Shown one piece after another: positions 1-11,609 of a DNA stretch of 64,000 nucleotides. The stretch covers positions 62,001-126,000 of the forward strand of contig JAKAEC010000001.1 of assembly GCA_021818425.1 (NCBI GenBank), given 5' to 3'. This stretch comes from Pseudomonadota bacterium (GTDB lineage: Bacteria; Pseudomonadota; Alphaproteobacteria; Acetobacterales; Acetobacteraceae). The first letter of the stretch is position 1; every line of letters starts with the position of its first letter. A model generated the notes under the pieces. That model saw nothing but the letters and a program-made list of their open reading frames with translations. It was not told the origin of the DNA and searched no databases. The position numbers and the translations under genes are program-made.

Positions 1-23
1 TTGATTCAAAGCCATCGGCGGAA

Positions 24-1985
24 ATGGGACGCATCACGAGCCCTGATTTAAATCAGCGCGCGGTGCTGGAGCGGACGCGCGGCCGGCTGGTGATGCTAGC
101 ATTCTTGTTCGTCGGGTTGTTCTGCCTTCTCGCCTTGAAGCTGACCTGGGCAACCATCATCGATCCCATTCATCCAAGCCCGGCGCAGATCGCTGCCATG
201 ACGCCAAAATTGAACGTTACACCGCCGCCCCCCGGGCGTGCCGACATCGTGGATCGCAATGGCACCATTCTGGCGGTCTCGCTGCCAGGAGCTTCGCTAT
301 ATGCGAATCCGCAGCAGGTGCCCGATCCCCAGGCGGCGGCGGTCTTACTGGCCAATGCGCTGCCCGGAGCCGATCCGGCATGGCTGGCGCGCGCGATGGG
401 GGCAGGCGTGACGCCGAGCAAGCGCAAAGAATTTGTCTATCTCGATCGGCGGTTGACGCCGCAGGAGGAGCTGGCGGTGAATTCGCTGGGTATCCCGGGC
501 GTTTATTTCGAGAGCCGCGAGGAACGTCACTACCCGGACGGCAATCTCGCTGCGCATATTCTGGGCGGGGTAAATATCGATTCCAGTGGCCTCGCCGGGG
601 TCGAAAAATATTTCAACAATCGGCTTAAGACCAACCCACATCCGCTGCAGCTTTCCATTGATGCAGGCATCCAGAGCATCGTGCATGATGAGCTTGCCGC
701 GGCGGTGAAGGAGTTCCAGGCTCCCGGTGCCTGTGCCATCGTGATGAACGTGCACACGGGCGAGGTGCTGGCAATGGTCAGCTTGCCGGATTACGACGTA
801 AATGACTATCGTGACGCCGCACCAAATAATCAGTTCGACCGCTGTGTAAACGGGCTCTATGAGCCAGGTTCGGTTTTCAAGCTGCAAACGATATCGATGG
901 CTTTGAACAGTGGCATCATCCACTGGTGGGACTATTTTAACACTACGCATCCGCTACGAGTTGGGCGTTTCGAGATCACTGATTTCGAGCCAGTGCATAC
1001 TTGGATGGCGGTACCGGAGATTCTTAACGTCTCCTCCAATATCGGCGCTTCCCGTATCGCCACTATACTGGGACCGAAGATCGAGCAGTCTTGGTATAAT
1101 AAACAGGGATTTTTTAAGCCGCTGAACGTACAGCTGCCGGGGCCGCCCGTACCGCTTTTTCCACCAAAAAGCGACTGGGGGCTGGCCACGACAATGACTG
1201 TCTCCTTTGGCGCGGGCATCGCAATTTCGCCCCTACAGCTAGTTACCGCCACCATTCCGGTCGTGAATGGCGGCATCCGTTATTCCGCGACCTTGCTAAA
1301 GGTGGACCCTAACGGGCCACAGCCGCAGGGCGTGCGAATCATGAAACAGCACACTTCTGATATAATGCGTAAGTTAATGACAAATGTGGTGCTGTTCGGT
1401 ACCGGCCAATATGCGGCGGTACCTGGCTATGTGGTTGGCGGCAAAACCGGAACGGCACAGGTTGTAGGGCCGAATGGCCGCTATCTGCATCATACCAATA
1501 ATGCCTCGTTTATGGCCGCCTTTCCGATGCAGGATCCACAATATCTGGTTTACGTGCTAGTGATGCAGCCTAAGCCGGATGCCAGTACCCATGGCTTCAC
1601 CACCGGCGGTTACATCGCGGCGCCAACCGTCTCACGAATCATTGCCCGCATGGGACCGATGCTCGGAATTATGCCCTCCTCTGGTGACGAACTGGCGGCG
1701 CTAGACACGCAGCTCACGGTGCCGCTGTCTCCCTCGCCTCCGCCCGGGCAGCACGCGCTGGGGCCAGGCAACCCGCTGCCGCCGCAGGCTAATGCGTTTG
1801 CCTACGAACTGATGGGTAAGAAGCCTCCAGAGGCCGCTGCGGGGTCTCAGTCTGCCGGCGGGGCCAGGGAGCAGCCGGCGGTTTTGAAATCGAGCAGCCG
1901 CGCTCACAACCGTATCATGGCGCCAGTTTATCCAACGCTGAACAATAACATGACCGCACGGGACACTGGCGATGAGCACGGCTGA
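24..1985 (+). CDS. ftsI: Peptidoglycan D,D-transpeptidase FtsI (PBP3)
   Basis: N-terminal TM segment, PBP dimerisation region, transpeptidase motifs (EPGSVFK, SSNIG, KTGTAQ); first gene of the dcw order. Confidence 0.95.
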   Translation: MGRITSPDLNQRAVLERTRGRLVMLAFLFVGLFCLLALKLTWATIIDPIHPSPAQIAAMTPKLNVTPPPPGRADIVDRNGTILAVSLPGASLYANPQQVPDPQAAAVLLANALPGADPAWLARAMGAGVTPSKRKEFVYLDRRLTPQEELAVNSLGIPGVYFESREERHYPDGNLAAHILGGVNIDSSGLAGVEKYFNNRLKTNPHPLQLSIDAGIQSIVHDELAAAVKEFQAPGACAIVMNVHTGEVLAMVSLPDYDVNDYRDAAPNNQFDRCVNGLYEPGSVFKLQTISMALNSGIIHWWDYFNTTHPLRVGRFEITDFEPVHTWMAVPEILNVSSNIGASRIATILGPKIEQSWYNKQGFFKPLNVQLPGPPVPLFPPKSDWGLATTMTVSFGAGIAISPLQLVTATIPVVNGGIRYSATLLKVDPNGPQPQGVRIMKQHTSDIMRKLMTNVVLFGTGQYAAVPGYVVGGKTGTAQVVGPNGRYLHHTNNASFMAAFPMQDPQYLVYVLVMQPKPDASTHGFTTGGYIAAPTVSRIIARMGPMLGIMPSSGDELAALDTQLTVPLSPSPPPGQHALGPGNPLPPQANAFAYELMGKKPPEAAAGSQSAGGAREQPAVLKSSSRAHNRIMAPVYPTLNNNMTARDTGDEHG

Positions 1986-3354
1986 GATGCAAGGTGTGGC
2001 AGGCATCACGGCCGATAGTCGCGCGGTGGAGCCGGGCTATCTCTTTGCCGCGCTGCCTGGGCAGAAGGTCGATGGCCGCTGCTTTATCGCCGAGGCGGTT
2101 GCTAGGGGGGCGGTTACTATTCTGGCTCCGGAGGGCACGCAATGGCCGCCGGGTGTTCCACTTCGCCGGTTGATTACGGCGCCAGAGCCACGGACCAAAT
2201 TAGCGGAGCTGGCGGTTGAGTTTTTTGGCCGCCTGCCAGAACGACTGGTGGCGGTGACGGGCACTAACGGCAAAACCAGCACGGTGGACTTCCTTCGGCA
2301 GATTTTTGCACTGTCCGGGCGCCGGTCTGCATCTATCGGTACGTTGGGAGTTGTGGCGCCGGGTCGCGAGCCGTCCGGCAGTCTGACCACGCCTGACCCC
2401 GTGACGCTGGCGAAGGTTTTGGCCGGGCTAGCGGATGAGAGCGTCAGTGATGTGGCGATGGAAGCCTCGAGCCATGGGCTGGACCAGCATCGGCTGGATG
2501 GTTTGCGCTTTGCCGCAGCCGGATTCACCAACCTGACGCGCGACCATTTGGATTATCACGGCTCTATGGAGTGCTATGGCGCTGCCAAACTGCACTTGTT
2601 CAGAGCGTTGCTTAAACAAGGCGGTGAGGCGCGGGCGATGGCCGATCTGGACCCCCGATGGCTCGGGGCACTTCGTGAAGCCGCTATGGTAAATGGCCAA
2701 CGTTTTGAAACCGTTGCGGTTGAGGCGCTGTGGCCAAGGCCGGAAGGACAAGTTGTGCGGGTTAATGGTAGAACCGCGGAGCTACATTTACCTGGTCGTT
2801 TTCAGGCCGATAACGCGGCCCTTGCCGCGAGCTTAGCCGAGGCCGTGGGGGTAGCGGATGCGTTTTCACTGTTGCCGCGTCTAAAGGGCGTGCGAGGCCG
2901 CCTGGAGCGCATATTAGCGTTACGCAATGGGGCTGCGGTCTATGTCGATTACGCCCACACGCCGGATGCGATCGCGCGTGTGCTTTCAGCGTTACGCCCA
3001 CATGCGACGGGGCGGCTGCACATTGTGTTTGGCGCTGGAGGGGATCGTGATCCGGGCAAGCGGTCGCTTATGGGCAGCGAGGCTGCCAAAGCTGCGGACG
3101 TGGTTATTGTAACAGACGATAACCCCCGTCGCGAAGACCCGGCGCTGATTCGCCAGGCCATCATTGCTGCGGCACCCGGCGCTATCGAAATCGCTGACCG
3201 GCGCGCCGCTATTGCCGCGGCGCTGGAGGGCCTGAGTGCCGGCGACGTGCTGGTGGTGGCAGGTAAGGGGCATGAGCAAGGCCAGATCGTGGGGGATGAG
3301 GTTATTCCGTTTGACGATGCGACGGTCATCCGTGAGTTGGGAGAGGCGGCATGA
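1972..3354 (+). CDS. murE: UDP-N-acetylmuramoyl-L-alanyl-D-glutamate--2,6-diaminopimelate ligase
   Basis: Mur ligase ATP motif GTNGKTST, DNPRREDP motif (Dap specificity), overlaps ftsI by 14 nt. Confidence 0.95.
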   Translation: MSTAEMQGVAGITADSRAVEPGYLFAALPGQKVDGRCFIAEAVARGAVTILAPEGTQWPPGVPLRRLITAPEPRTKLAELAVEFFGRLPERLVAVTGTNGKTSTVDFLRQIFALSGRRSASIGTLGVVAPGREPSGSLTTPDPVTLAKVLAGLADESVSDVAMEASSHGLDQHRLDGLRFAAAGFTNLTRDHLDYHGSMECYGAAKLHLFRALLKQGGEARAMADLDPRWLGALREAAMVNGQRFETVAVEALWPRPEGQVVRVNGRTAELHLPGRFQADNAALAASLAEAVGVADAFSLLPRLKGVRGRLERILALRNGAAVYVDYAHTPDAIARVLSALRPHATGRLHIVFGAGGDRDPGKRSLMGSEAAKAADVVIVTDDNPRREDPALIRQAIIAAAPGAIEIADRRAAIAAALEGLSAGDVLVVAGKGHEQGQIVGDEVIPFDDATVIRELGEAA

Positions 3355-4691
3355 GCGAGCTCTGGAAAGCCGATGAGTTGAAAGCTATTTTCGGTACGGA
3401 GCAGGGCTGGGATATTTCGGGCATCTCCATCGACACCCGCACGCTACAGCCAGGCGATTTGTTTGTGGCGCTTGCTGGTGAGCGCGACGGGCACGATTTC
3501 GTGGATGCTGCCTTTGCCAAGGGCGCGGCGGCGGCACTGGTCTCCAAGCCAATGGCCGGTAAAGCCATTCACGTGCCGGATACGCTGAAGGGGTTGGAGG
3601 CTTTGGGCCGGGAGGCGCGGGCGCGGTCTAGTGCGAAAACAGTCGCCGTAACCGGTTCGGTGGGCAAGACCACAGTCAAGGAGATGCTGAGGCGCGCGCT
3701 CTCGGCTTTCGGTCGGGTACACGCGGCGGAGGCAAGTTTCAACAATCATATCGGCGTGCCGCTGACGCTAGCGCGGATGCCGCTCGACGCGGATTTCGGG
3801 GTGTTTGAGATCGGCATGAATCATCCGGGGGAGATTGCTCCCCTGGCGGACCTAGTCCGGCCGGATGCGGCCATAATTACCTGTGTTGACAAGGCGCATC
3901 TTGGGCTGATGGGGTCCGAGCTGGCGATCGCCAAGGAAAAAGCTAGCATCTATGGCGCTTTGGCGCCGGGCGGCACGGCAGTCATACCAGGCGAGACGGC
4001 CTATTTGCAGCTGCTGCGTGAGGCGGTGCCGCCTAACTGTCGCGCGCTTTTGTTCAATGGCCCCGAGGCGCGACTGCTAGATGTATTGAGCGGGCCCGAG
4101 ACGGCCGAGATCGCGGCTGAAGTTCTAGATAGGAAGCTCTATCTCTTGTTGGCCGCGCCTGGGCGGCACATGGCCAGCAACGCGTTGGCTACGCTGACTG
4201 TCTGCGCCGCGCTGGGGTTGGACTTAGAGATGGCTGCGGCGGCGCTGAGTGGCTTTGTGCCTTATGCCGGGCGCGGGGCGCGACGGAGAATCAAACTTGC
4301 CAGCGGCGGCGATGTTCTGCTTCTGGATGAGAGCTATAATGCCTCTGGCGCATCCATGCGCGCGGCATTTGCTGTACTGAAACTCCAGCCTGGCCGCCAT
4401 GTGGCAGTGCTGGGTGACATGCTGGAGCTGGGCGAGCATGCTTATGCGGAGCATCTGGCGCTAGGGCCCGTGTTGCGCGAGAGCGCGGATATTGTTTTTG
4501 CCGCCGGACCGGGCTGTGGGGCTTTGTTCGACTCGCTGCCCCAGGCGATGCAAGGCGCGCATGCGCCATCCGCGGCGGCGTTGGCGCCCGTGGTCAAGGC
4601 GGCCCTGCGCAACGGCGACGCGGTTTTGGTTAAGGGCAGCTACGGCAGCCGCATGCGTGACGTGGTTTCTGTCCTGGAAAGTGACTGCTGA
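3351..4691 (+). CDS. murF: UDP-N-acetylmuramoyl-tripeptide--D-alanyl-D-alanine ligase
   Basis: Mur ligase motif [19 protein letters not shown] motif; 4-nt overlap with murE. Confidence 0.95.
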   Translation: MSELWKADELKAIFGTEQGWDISGISIDTRTLQPGDLFVALAGERDGHDFVDAAFAKGAAAALVSKPMAGKAIHVPDTLKGLEALGREARARSSAKTVAVTGSVGKTTVKEMLRRALSAFGRVHAAEASFNNHIGVPLTLARMPLDADFGVFEIGMNHPGEIAPLADLVRPDAAIITCVDKAHLGLMGSELAIAKEKASIYGALAPGGTAVIPGETAYLQLLREAVPPNCRALLFNGPEARLLDVLSGPETAEIAAEVLDRKLYLLLAAPGRHMASNALATLTVCAALGLDLEMAAAALSGFVPYAGRGARRRIKLASGGDVLLLDESYNASGASMRAAFAVLKLQPGRHVAVLGDMLELGEHAYAEHLALGPVLRESADIVFAAGPGCGALFDSLPQAMQGAHAPSAAALAPVVKAALRNGDAVLVKGSYGSRMRDVVSVLESDC

Positions 4692-5779
4692 TGGTATACT
4701 GGCTTCTGTTCCCGCTTGCCGGGCATATCCACGCATTCAACCTGTTCCGGTACATCTCCTTTCGGGCTGGCGGCGCATGTCTCACTGCTCTGGTTATCAG
4801 TTTTTGGGTTGGCCCGAAGCTGATCAGGCAGTTGCGCACGCTACAGCGCCATGGCCAACCGATCCGCGTGGACGGGCCGGAGCGGCACCTTCTTGAAAAG
4901 AAGGGCACGCCGACCATGGGAGGTACGCTTATCCTGCTGGCCATGGGGGCTTCCACCCTGCTGTGGGCTGATCTTTCAAACGGCTATGTGTGGGCGACTT
5001 TGTTTCTGACCTTCGGTTACGGGGCGATTGGATTCGCGGATGATTTCCTGAAACTGACTAGGCGCAACACCAAGGGGGTTTCTGGGCGTGTCCGGCTTTT
5101 GGGCGAAGCAGCGATCGGTCTGATCGCTGGACTCTGGATGGTGCATCTCATGCCTCCCGCCTTGGCCGATGGTGTGGCTGTGCCGTTTTTTAAAAATTTA
5201 CTGATCCCGCTGGGGTTCATGTTTCCGGTTTTCGCCTTGCTGGTGATGATGGGGTCGGCGAACGCGGTGAACTTCACCGATGGGCTCGATGGCCTTGCCA
5301 CCGTGCCGACAATGATCGCCGCCGCGGCTTTCGGTCTGATCGCCTATCTGGTCGGCAACCGCATCTTTGCTGGATACCTTGAGCTTCATTATGTCCCCGG
5401 AGTGGACGAGCTGACTGTGTTTCTTTCAGCCTTAATCGGCGCAGGTATGGGCTTTCTCTGGTTCAACGCGCCCCCGGCGGCGGTATTCATGGGTGATACC
5501 GGCTCGCTTTCTCTGGGCGGTGCCTTGGGTGCTGTTTCCGTTGCCACGAAGAACGAGATCGTATTGGCCATTGTCGGCGGACTGTTTGTTGTGGAAACGA
5601 TTTCCGTCATCGTGCAGGTATTCTGGTATAAGCGCACCGGTCGGCGCGTATTTCTGATGGCACCACTGCACCATCATTTCGAGAAGAAAGGCTGGGCGGA
5701 GCCGACTATAGTGATCCGCTTTTGGATCATCTCCATGATTCTGGGATTGGTGGGGCTTGCCACCTTAAAGATCAGATGA
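4691..5779 (+). CDS. mraY: Phospho-N-acetylmuramoyl-pentapeptide transferase
   Basis: Polytopic membrane protein with [29 protein letters not shown] motifs. Confidence 0.96.
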   Translation: MVYWLLFPLAGHIHAFNLFRYISFRAGGACLTALVISFWVGPKLIRQLRTLQRHGQPIRVDGPERHLLEKKGTPTMGGTLILLAMGASTLLWADLSNGYVWATLFLTFGYGAIGFADDFLKLTRRNTKGVSGRVRLLGEAAIGLIAGLWMVHLMPPALADGVAVPFFKNLLIPLGFMFPVFALLVMMGSANAVNFTDGLDGLATVPTMIAAAAFGLIAYLVGNRIFAGYLELHYVPGVDELTVFLSALIGAGMGFLWFNAPPAAVFMGDTGSLSLGGALGAVSVATKNEIVLAIVGGLFVVETISVIVQVFWYKRTGRRVFLMAPLHHHFEKKGWAEPTIVIRFWIISMILGLVGLATLKIR

Positions 5780-7068
5780 GCGTGCCGTTCACTGGAAAGC
5801 GCTTTGCCGTTGTAGGGCTAGGCCGGGCGGGCTTGCCGGCTGCCAGGCGGCTGCGTGAATTCGGCGCCAGTGTGGTCGTGTGGGATGATAGCCAAGCCAG
5901 CCGCGATGTAGCGGCTGCGGAGGGATTCGATGTTAGCCGTGCCAGCGAGACTGTGGGCCGTTTTCATGCGCTGGTGCTCTCGCCCGGAATTGCCCACAAC
6001 TTGCCCAAACCCCACCCGGAGGCTGTCTGGGCTCAGGTTAATGGCGTGCCCATTCTCACCGATGCCGAGTTGCTCTACCAGGCTGTGCGCACGTTGGGCT
6101 CCAGGGCGCGGTTCGTCGGCATTACGGGCACCAATGGCAAATCCACCACCACGGCGCTGCTGGCGCATATGCTAACGAAGGCGGATATTCCTAATGCTGC
6201 GGGAGCTAATCTTGGTCCGGCAGCGTTGGCACTGCCGATTCTGCCCGATGACGGCGTCTATGTGCTCGAAATGTCCAGCTATATGTTGGAGAGACTCGTG
6301 AGTCTGCGCTTCGATGCCGCGGCAATGCTCAATCTTTCGTCCGACCACCTGGACCGGCACGGTGACATGGCAGGCTACGTGGCCGCCAAGCGGGAGATTT
6401 TCGCGCGCCAGGGTGACGGCTGTACCGCTGTCATCGGCATGGACGACGAGGACTCTCGGGCGATGGCTGCGTGGCTGCATTCGACGTCAGTCCGCGTGGT
6501 TGAAGTTTCTGGGAAGGGGCATGAGACGGGCGCCGAGGGGCTGCGCGGCGAGCACAACGCCCAGAATGCCCAGGCCGCGGCAGCCCTGGCGCGTGCGCTG
6601 GGCGTGCCCGAAGCCGCAATCGCCGAGGCGATCCGCACTTTTCCTGGTCTTGCGCACCGCGCCCAGCAGGTGGCCATGCGTGATGGCGTGCGCTTCATCA
6701 ACGACAGTAAGGCCACGAACGCGGACGCTACCAGCCGTGCAATGAGCGTGTTTAGGCATTTTGTTTGGATTGCTGGTGGGGTAGCCAAAGCTGGTGGCAT
6801 AGATGAGTTGGCACCGTTTTTTTCGCGTGTCGAGAAGGCTTTCTTGATCGGTCAGGATGGTGAGGCGTTCGCGCGGCGCTTGCGAGAGGCCGGCGTTGCC
6901 AACGACTATGTGGGCACGCTGGAGGTTGCCGTGCCGGCCGCGTTTGAAGTCGCAAGGAACGGTTGCGGCATTGTGCTTTTCTCGCCCGCGGCAGCGAGTT
7001 TCGACCAGTTCCTGAATTTCGAGGCGCGTGGCGAACGTTTCGCTGCCCTCGCAAAAGGGGGTGCCTGA
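5776..7068 (+). CDS. murD: UDP-N-acetylmuramoylalanine--D-glutamate ligase
   Basis: [14 protein letters not shown] motif, NDSKATN motif; ATG overlaps the mraY stop. Confidence 0.94.
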   Translation: MSVPFTGKRFAVVGLGRAGLPAARRLREFGASVVVWDDSQASRDVAAAEGFDVSRASETVGRFHALVLSPGIAHNLPKPHPEAVWAQVNGVPILTDAELLYQAVRTLGSRARFVGITGTNGKSTTTALLAHMLTKADIPNAAGANLGPAALALPILPDDGVYVLEMSSYMLERLVSLRFDAAAMLNLSSDHLDRHGDMAGYVAAKREIFARQGDGCTAVIGMDDEDSRAMAAWLHSTSVRVVEVSGKGHETGAEGLRGEHNAQNAQAAAALARALGVPEAAIAEAIRTFPGLAHRAQQVAMRDGVRFINDSKATNADATSRAMSVFRHFVWIAGGVAKAGGIDELAPFFSRVEKAFLIGQDGEAFARRLREAGVANDYVGTLEVAVPAAFEVARNGCGIVLFSPAAASFDQFLNFEARGERFAALAKGGA

Positions 7069-8183
7069 TGCCCCAGCTTTCCCGCGCGGATACCTCGTAT
7101 GTTGGGCGCTGGTGGTGGAGCGTCGACCGCCTGACTTTGATGGCGCTCGCGGTGCTATTGGGGGTGGCCTACGTGCTGGCTCTAGCGGCGTCGCCCGGGC
7201 TTACGGCCCATATCACTGACCCGCGGACTATGGCGATGATCAAGCAGATTGTCTTCCTGGTGGTCGGTGGGCTGATGATGCTTGGCCTGTCGATGCTTTC
7301 CCTACGGCGGGTGAAGCTGGCGGCGCTTGGCATTGGCATCGTGTTCTACCTGCTTACGGCGTTCACACTTGTGCATGGTACCAATGTGGATGGTGCCAAA
7401 CGCTGGCTTTCGCTTCCCGGCTTTACTGTGCAGCCTTCAGAATTCCTGCGCCCGGCCTTTATCATTGTTACGGCATGGTGCATCGCGGAGGCCCGCCGGA
7501 CGCCCGGGTTTCCCGGCAAGCGCGCCGCGCTTGGCGTATTTCTAGCCACGACCGCGCTTCTGAGGATGCAGCCAGATATCGGCATGACCTTTCTCTACAC
7601 CATAGTCGTGTTTACTCAGTTTTATCTCGACGGGCTGGAAATGAAGTGGATGGCCGCTGCTGGCGTGGTACTCGTGCTGGCAGGTATTTATGCATTTTTC
7701 TTTATTACGCACGTGCATACGCGCGTTATGATGTTCATTCATCCGCCGCCGGGAAGCCAGGCACAAACCGCCCTCATGGCCTTTGGCAATGGCGGCATGT
7801 TTGGGCTTGGGCCGGGAGAAGGGCAGGTAAAGCATTTTCTGCCGGATGCGCGCGCGGATTTCGTATTTGCGGTGGCTGGCGAGGAGTTTGGTCTTCTCTT
7901 CTGCACTTTCATCGTTGCAGTGTTTTTGGCGGTTGTTTTGCGAGCGATGACTCGCTTGCTGGCTGAGCCGAACTTGTTTGTTGTGCTGGCAGCCGGCGGC
8001 CTAATCGCGGGCTTTGGCTTCCAAGCGTTCATTAATATGGCTTCATCGCTTTCACTGATCCCTACCAAAGGCATGACGCTGCCCTTCATATCGTATGGCG
8101 GTAGCGCGGTTCTAGGCACTTCGATCCAGATGGGATTCCTATTGGCGCTCACGCGCAAGCGCCACGCTGGGGACGCGCCATGA
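7068..8183 (+). CDS. ftsW: SEDS-family lipid II flippase/glycosyltransferase FtsW
   Basis: Multi-TM SEDS protein; GAKRW, QPSEFLRP, PFISYGGSA motifs; start at the ATGA overlap with murD. Confidence 0.94.
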   Translation: MPQLSRADTSYVGRWWWSVDRLTLMALAVLLGVAYVLALAASPGLTAHITDPRTMAMIKQIVFLVVGGLMMLGLSMLSLRRVKLAALGIGIVFYLLTAFTLVHGTNVDGAKRWLSLPGFTVQPSEFLRPAFIIVTAWCIAEARRTPGFPGKRAALGVFLATTALLRMQPDIGMTFLYTIVVFTQFYLDGLEMKWMAAAGVVLVLAGIYAFFFITHVHTRVMMFIHPPPGSQAQTALMAFGNGGMFGLGPGEGQVKHFLPDARADFVFAVAGEEFGLLFCTFIVAVFLAVVLRAMTRLLAEPNLFVVLAAGGLIAGFGFQAFINMASSLSLIPTKGMTLPFISYGGSAVLGTSIQMGFLLALTRKRHAGDAP

Positions 8184-9286
8184 CGGCAACGGCAGACAAG
8201 CCGATAGTTATCGCCGCCGGAGGCACCGGCGGACACTTCTTTCCGGCAGAAGCCCTGGCCGCCGAGCTTCTGGAACGCGGCAGGCGCGTGGTGCTGCTGA
8301 CGGATGCTCGCTCAGGTGGGCTCGCGTCGCCAGTGTTTGCCAGAATGGAAAAACACGTAGTGGCCGGTGCGGGCTTGGCCGGGCGCGGCGCGGCGCGTAT
8401 CCTGAAGGGGGTGCTGGCGCTGGCGCGAGGGGTCATGCAGGCGCGTGGTATTTTGCGCCGGGTGCGGCCTAGCGCCGTCGTTGCATTTGGCGGCTATCCA
8501 TCCGTTCCGCCGGTACTTGCGGCCGCCAGCCTGCTGGCAGGGCGGCCGCTGGTGGTGCTGCACGAGCAGAACGCTGTGCTTGGTCGGGCCAATCGCTTCC
8601 TGAGCCAGTTCGCAGATATCCTGGCGCTGAATTTTTCCGATACGCAGCGCTTGCCGGCTGCGGTGCGCACGGCTGTGGTTGGGAATCCGGTACGGCCGTC
8701 GATTGCGAAGCTCCATGGCCAGGGTTATGCCCCACCGGAGCAAATGATCGAACTGCTGGTTATTGGCGGCTCGCTCGGCGCGAGGGTGTTCTCGTCGCTG
8801 GTGCCCGAGGCGCTGGCAAAATTGCCCCAGGCTTTGCGCGCGCGCTTGCATGTGACGCAGCAATGCCGGGTGGAAGATATTGAGGCTGCTCGTCAGATTT
8901 TTAAAAATGCCGCGGTTCAGGCTGAGCTTTCGCCATTTTTTACAGATGTTGCCGCGCTTTTGAAGCGGGCGCATCTTGTGGTTGCCCGTGCCGGCGCATC
9001 AACGGTGACCGAGATTGCGGTGGTGGGGCGCCCGGCTATACTCATCCCTCTTCCTGGTGCGATCGACGATCATCAGCAGGCGAATGCGGATGCCCTTACA
9101 ACGGTGGGCGGCGCGCGGAGGCTAGAGCAGCCCAACCTGACAGCGGATATTTTAGCCATTGAGATTGAGAAGTTTCTGATGAGTCCTGACGTTTTGGTGA
9201 AGGCGGCAGCAGCTGCAGCGCGCGTTGGCGCGCCCGATGCGGCGGCGAGGCTGGCGGACGTGGTGTTGGAACGGGTGCGGCTATGA
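8180..9286 (+). CDS. murG: UDP-N-acetylglucosamine--undecaprenyl-PP-MurNAc-pentapeptide GlcNAc transferase
   Basis: [10 protein letters not shown] motif, [23 protein letters not shown]. Confidence 0.96.
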   Translation: MTATADKPIVIAAGGTGGHFFPAEALAAELLERGRRVVLLTDARSGGLASPVFARMEKHVVAGAGLAGRGAARILKGVLALARGVMQARGILRRVRPSAVVAFGGYPSVPPVLAAASLLAGRPLVVLHEQNAVLGRANRFLSQFADILALNFSDTQRLPAAVRTAVVGNPVRPSIAKLHGQGYAPPEQMIELLVIGGSLGARVFSSLVPEALAKLPQALRARLHVTQQCRVEDIEAARQIFKNAAVQAELSPFFTDVAALLKRAHLVVARAGASTVTEIAVVGRPAILIPLPGAIDDHQQANADALTTVGGARRLEQPNLTADILAIEIEKFLMSPDVLVKAAAAAARVGAPDAAARLADVVLERVRL

Positions 9287-10719
9287 GGGCGCTTCCGCTT
9301 TCCATTGGTCCTCTACATTTCGTTGGCATCGGCGGTATCGGGATGTCGGGCATTGCCGAGGTGCTGCATGAGTTGGGTTATCATGTCCAGGGGTCGGATC
9401 TTGCCGAGACCGCCAACGTGCAGCGTCTTCGCGCCAATGGCATCGCGGTGGCAATCGGGCATGACGCGAAGAATCTAGGTAGTGCTCAGGTGGTGGTTGT
9501 CTCCTCCGCTGTACCGAAAGACAATCCTGAAGTTGTCGCGGCGCGTGCCAAGCTGATTCCTGTTGTGCGCCGTGCAGAAATGCTGGCTGAGCTGATGCGC
9601 CTTAAATGGTCGGTGGCGATCGGCGGCACGCACGGCAAGACCACCACCACATCGCTGGTTGCCGCAGTTCTGGAGGGAGCCGGGCTGGACCCGACCGTGA
9701 TTAACGGCGGCATCATCAATGCGTATGGCTCCAACACGAGGCTGGGTTCGGGCGACTGGATGGTGGTCGAGGCCGATGAGTCTGATGGTTCCTTCCTGCG
9801 CCTTCCGGCGGTGATTGCAATTGTCACGAATATGGATCCAGAGCACTTGGATCATTGGGGCACGAAAGATGCGATGGAGGCCGGCTATCGCCAGTTTATC
9901 GCTAATATCCCCTTTTACGGTTTCGCGGTGCTATGCGTCGACCATCCAGCCGTACAGCAAATGATTCCGGATTTATCAGATCACAGGATCATCACCTACG
10001 GTTTTTCGCCGCAGGCGGATGTGCGGGCGGAGCGCATTATCTCTTCCAAGGAGGGAGCGACGTTCGAGGTTCGCATTTCCGACCGCATTACGGGTCGGGC
10101 GCGGCGGCATGGGCCGTTCAAATTACCCATGCTTGGTAATCACAATGTGCAGAATGCCCTGGCGGCGATTGCCGTGGCCTTGGAAATGGAGATCGACGAG
10201 CAACAGATAAAGTTGTCCTTAGCGAATTTCGCTGGCGTGAAGCGGCGGTTTACGAAAACGGGCGAGGCTGGTGGAGTTGCCGTGATCGATGATTACGGCC
10301 ATCATCCTGTCGAGATTGCGGCGGTGCTCAAGGCGGCGCGGCAGGCTGGGGCGCGGGATGTGATCGCCGTGGTGCAGCCGCATCGCTATACGCGGCTGCA
10401 GAGCTTGTTTGAGGAATTCTGCACCTGCATGAACGATGCTGGCACTGTCATCGTTGCTGACGTTTATGCGGCAGGCGAGGAACCGATTGAAGGCGTGGAT
10501 AAAGAGGCCCTGGTAGAAGGCTTGCGTGCACGGGGCCACCGTTCAGTGGTGCCGTTGGCCGACCCTTCGCATCTGCCGGAGATGGTTCATGCTATTGCGC
10601 GGCATGGTGATTATATAGTTTGCCTGGGGGCTGGCAGCATCACGCAATGGGCCGCCGCGTTGCCCGCCCAATTATCCGAGCTCCAATCTCAGGCTCGCGC
10701 TGCTGGGATGAGGCGATGA
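9283..10719 (+). CDS. murC: UDP-N-acetylmuramate--L-alanine ligase
   Basis: [18 protein letters not shown]-terminus, [10 protein letters not shown] motif, [17 protein letters not shown]. Confidence 0.96.
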   Translation: MRALPLSIGPLHFVGIGGIGMSGIAEVLHELGYHVQGSDLAETANVQRLRANGIAVAIGHDAKNLGSAQVVVVSSAVPKDNPEVVAARAKLIPVVRRAEMLAELMRLKWSVAIGGTHGKTTTTSLVAAVLEGAGLDPTVINGGIINAYGSNTRLGSGDWMVVEADESDGSFLRLPAVIAIVTNMDPEHLDHWGTKDAMEAGYRQFIANIPFYGFAVLCVDHPAVQQMIPDLSDHRIITYGFSPQADVRAERIISSKEGATFEVRISDRITGRARRHGPFKLPMLGNHNVQNALAAIAVALEMEIDEQQIKLSLANFAGVKRRFTKTGEAGGVAVIDDYGHHPVEIAAVLKAARQAGARDVIAVVQPHRYTRLQSLFEEFCTCMNDAGTVIVADVYAAGEEPIEGVDKEALVEGLRARGHRSVVPLADPSHLPEMVHAIARHGDYIVCLGAGSITQWAAALPAQLSELQSQARAAGMRR

Positions 10720-11609
10720 TGGCCAGCACGCTTCCTTTCACGCGTGGACGGATGAAGGAAAATGAATCGCTTGCGCCGATGACTTGGTTTCGTGTCGGTG
10801 GTCCGGCAGAGTTTCTTCTGCGCCCCGCTGACGTTGAGGACCTTTGCGATTTTCTCCGCTTGCTACCTCTGGAAATGCCGGTAACCGTGATTGGTGCGGC
10901 CTCCAATCTTATAATCCGTGATGGCGGGATCAACGGAGTTGTGGTCAAGCTGGCGCGCGGGTTTAGCGAGATTGAGGTCGAGGCGGATGGTCTTGTCGTT
11001 GGTGCGGCTGCCTTGGATGTTACGGTATCAGAACATGCAGCTGCGGCCGGGTTGGCGGGGGTTGAGTTTCTCTCAGGTATACCTGGCACAATTGGCGGCG
11101 CGGTGGCGATGAATGCCGGTGCCTATGGCGGAGAAATTGCCGACGTTTTGGATTGGGCGGACGTCGTTACCCGGTCCGGAGAGGTGCGGCGACTCTCGGT
11201 GCAGGAACTGGGGTTGTCATACCGCCACTCGAGTCTGCCCACGGATGCGGTGGTGGTACGCGTGCGTCTGCGTGCTCAGCAAGGCGATGTTTCGCTGATT
11301 GCAGCGCGGATAGCGGAGATTCGATCCAAGCGGGGGGCAAGCCAACCCGTACGTGCCCGCACTGGTGGTTCCACTTTCGCCAATCCAGAAGGGCAAAAAG
11401 CCTGGGAACTGGTGGATGCTGCGGGGTGCAGAGGGCTTACCCTGGGCAATGCCCGGGTTTCAGATTTGCATTGCAATTTTCTGCTGAATCTGGGTGGTGC
11501 TACGGCAGCCGAACTGGAGGGGCTGGGCGAGGAAGTGCGCCGCCGCGTGCAGCAGAAGTCTGGCGTCTCGCTGCGTTGGGAAATTAAACGGATCGGAGTG
11601 CCTCTATGA
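10716..11609 (+). CDS. murB: UDP-N-acetylenolpyruvoylglucosamine reductase
   Basis: [40 protein letters not shown] motifs; start overlaps the murC end. Confidence 0.95.
   Translation: MMASTLPFTRGRMKENESLAPMTWFRVGGPAEFLLRPADVEDLCDFLRLLPLEMPVTVIGAASNLIIRDGGINGVVVKLARGFSEIEVEADGLVVGAAALDVTVSEHAAAAGLAGVEFLSGIPGTIGGAVAMNAGAYGGEIADVLDWADVVTRSGEVRRLSVQELGLSYRHSSLPTDAVVVRVRLRAQQGDVSLIAARIAEIRSKRGASQPVRARTGGSTFANPEGQKAWELVDAAGCRGLTLGNARVSDLHCNFLLNLGGATAAELEGLGEEVRRRVQQKSGVSLRWEIKRIGVPL

Noticed and set aside
345-950. 201-aa antisense ORF within ftsI
   Set aside because: Typical GC-rich shadow ORF opposite a well-supported gene; Arg/His-rich, no family pattern. The same applies to most antisense ORFs in the track (for example 2037-2531, 8312-8974, 25108-25710, 53709-54320).
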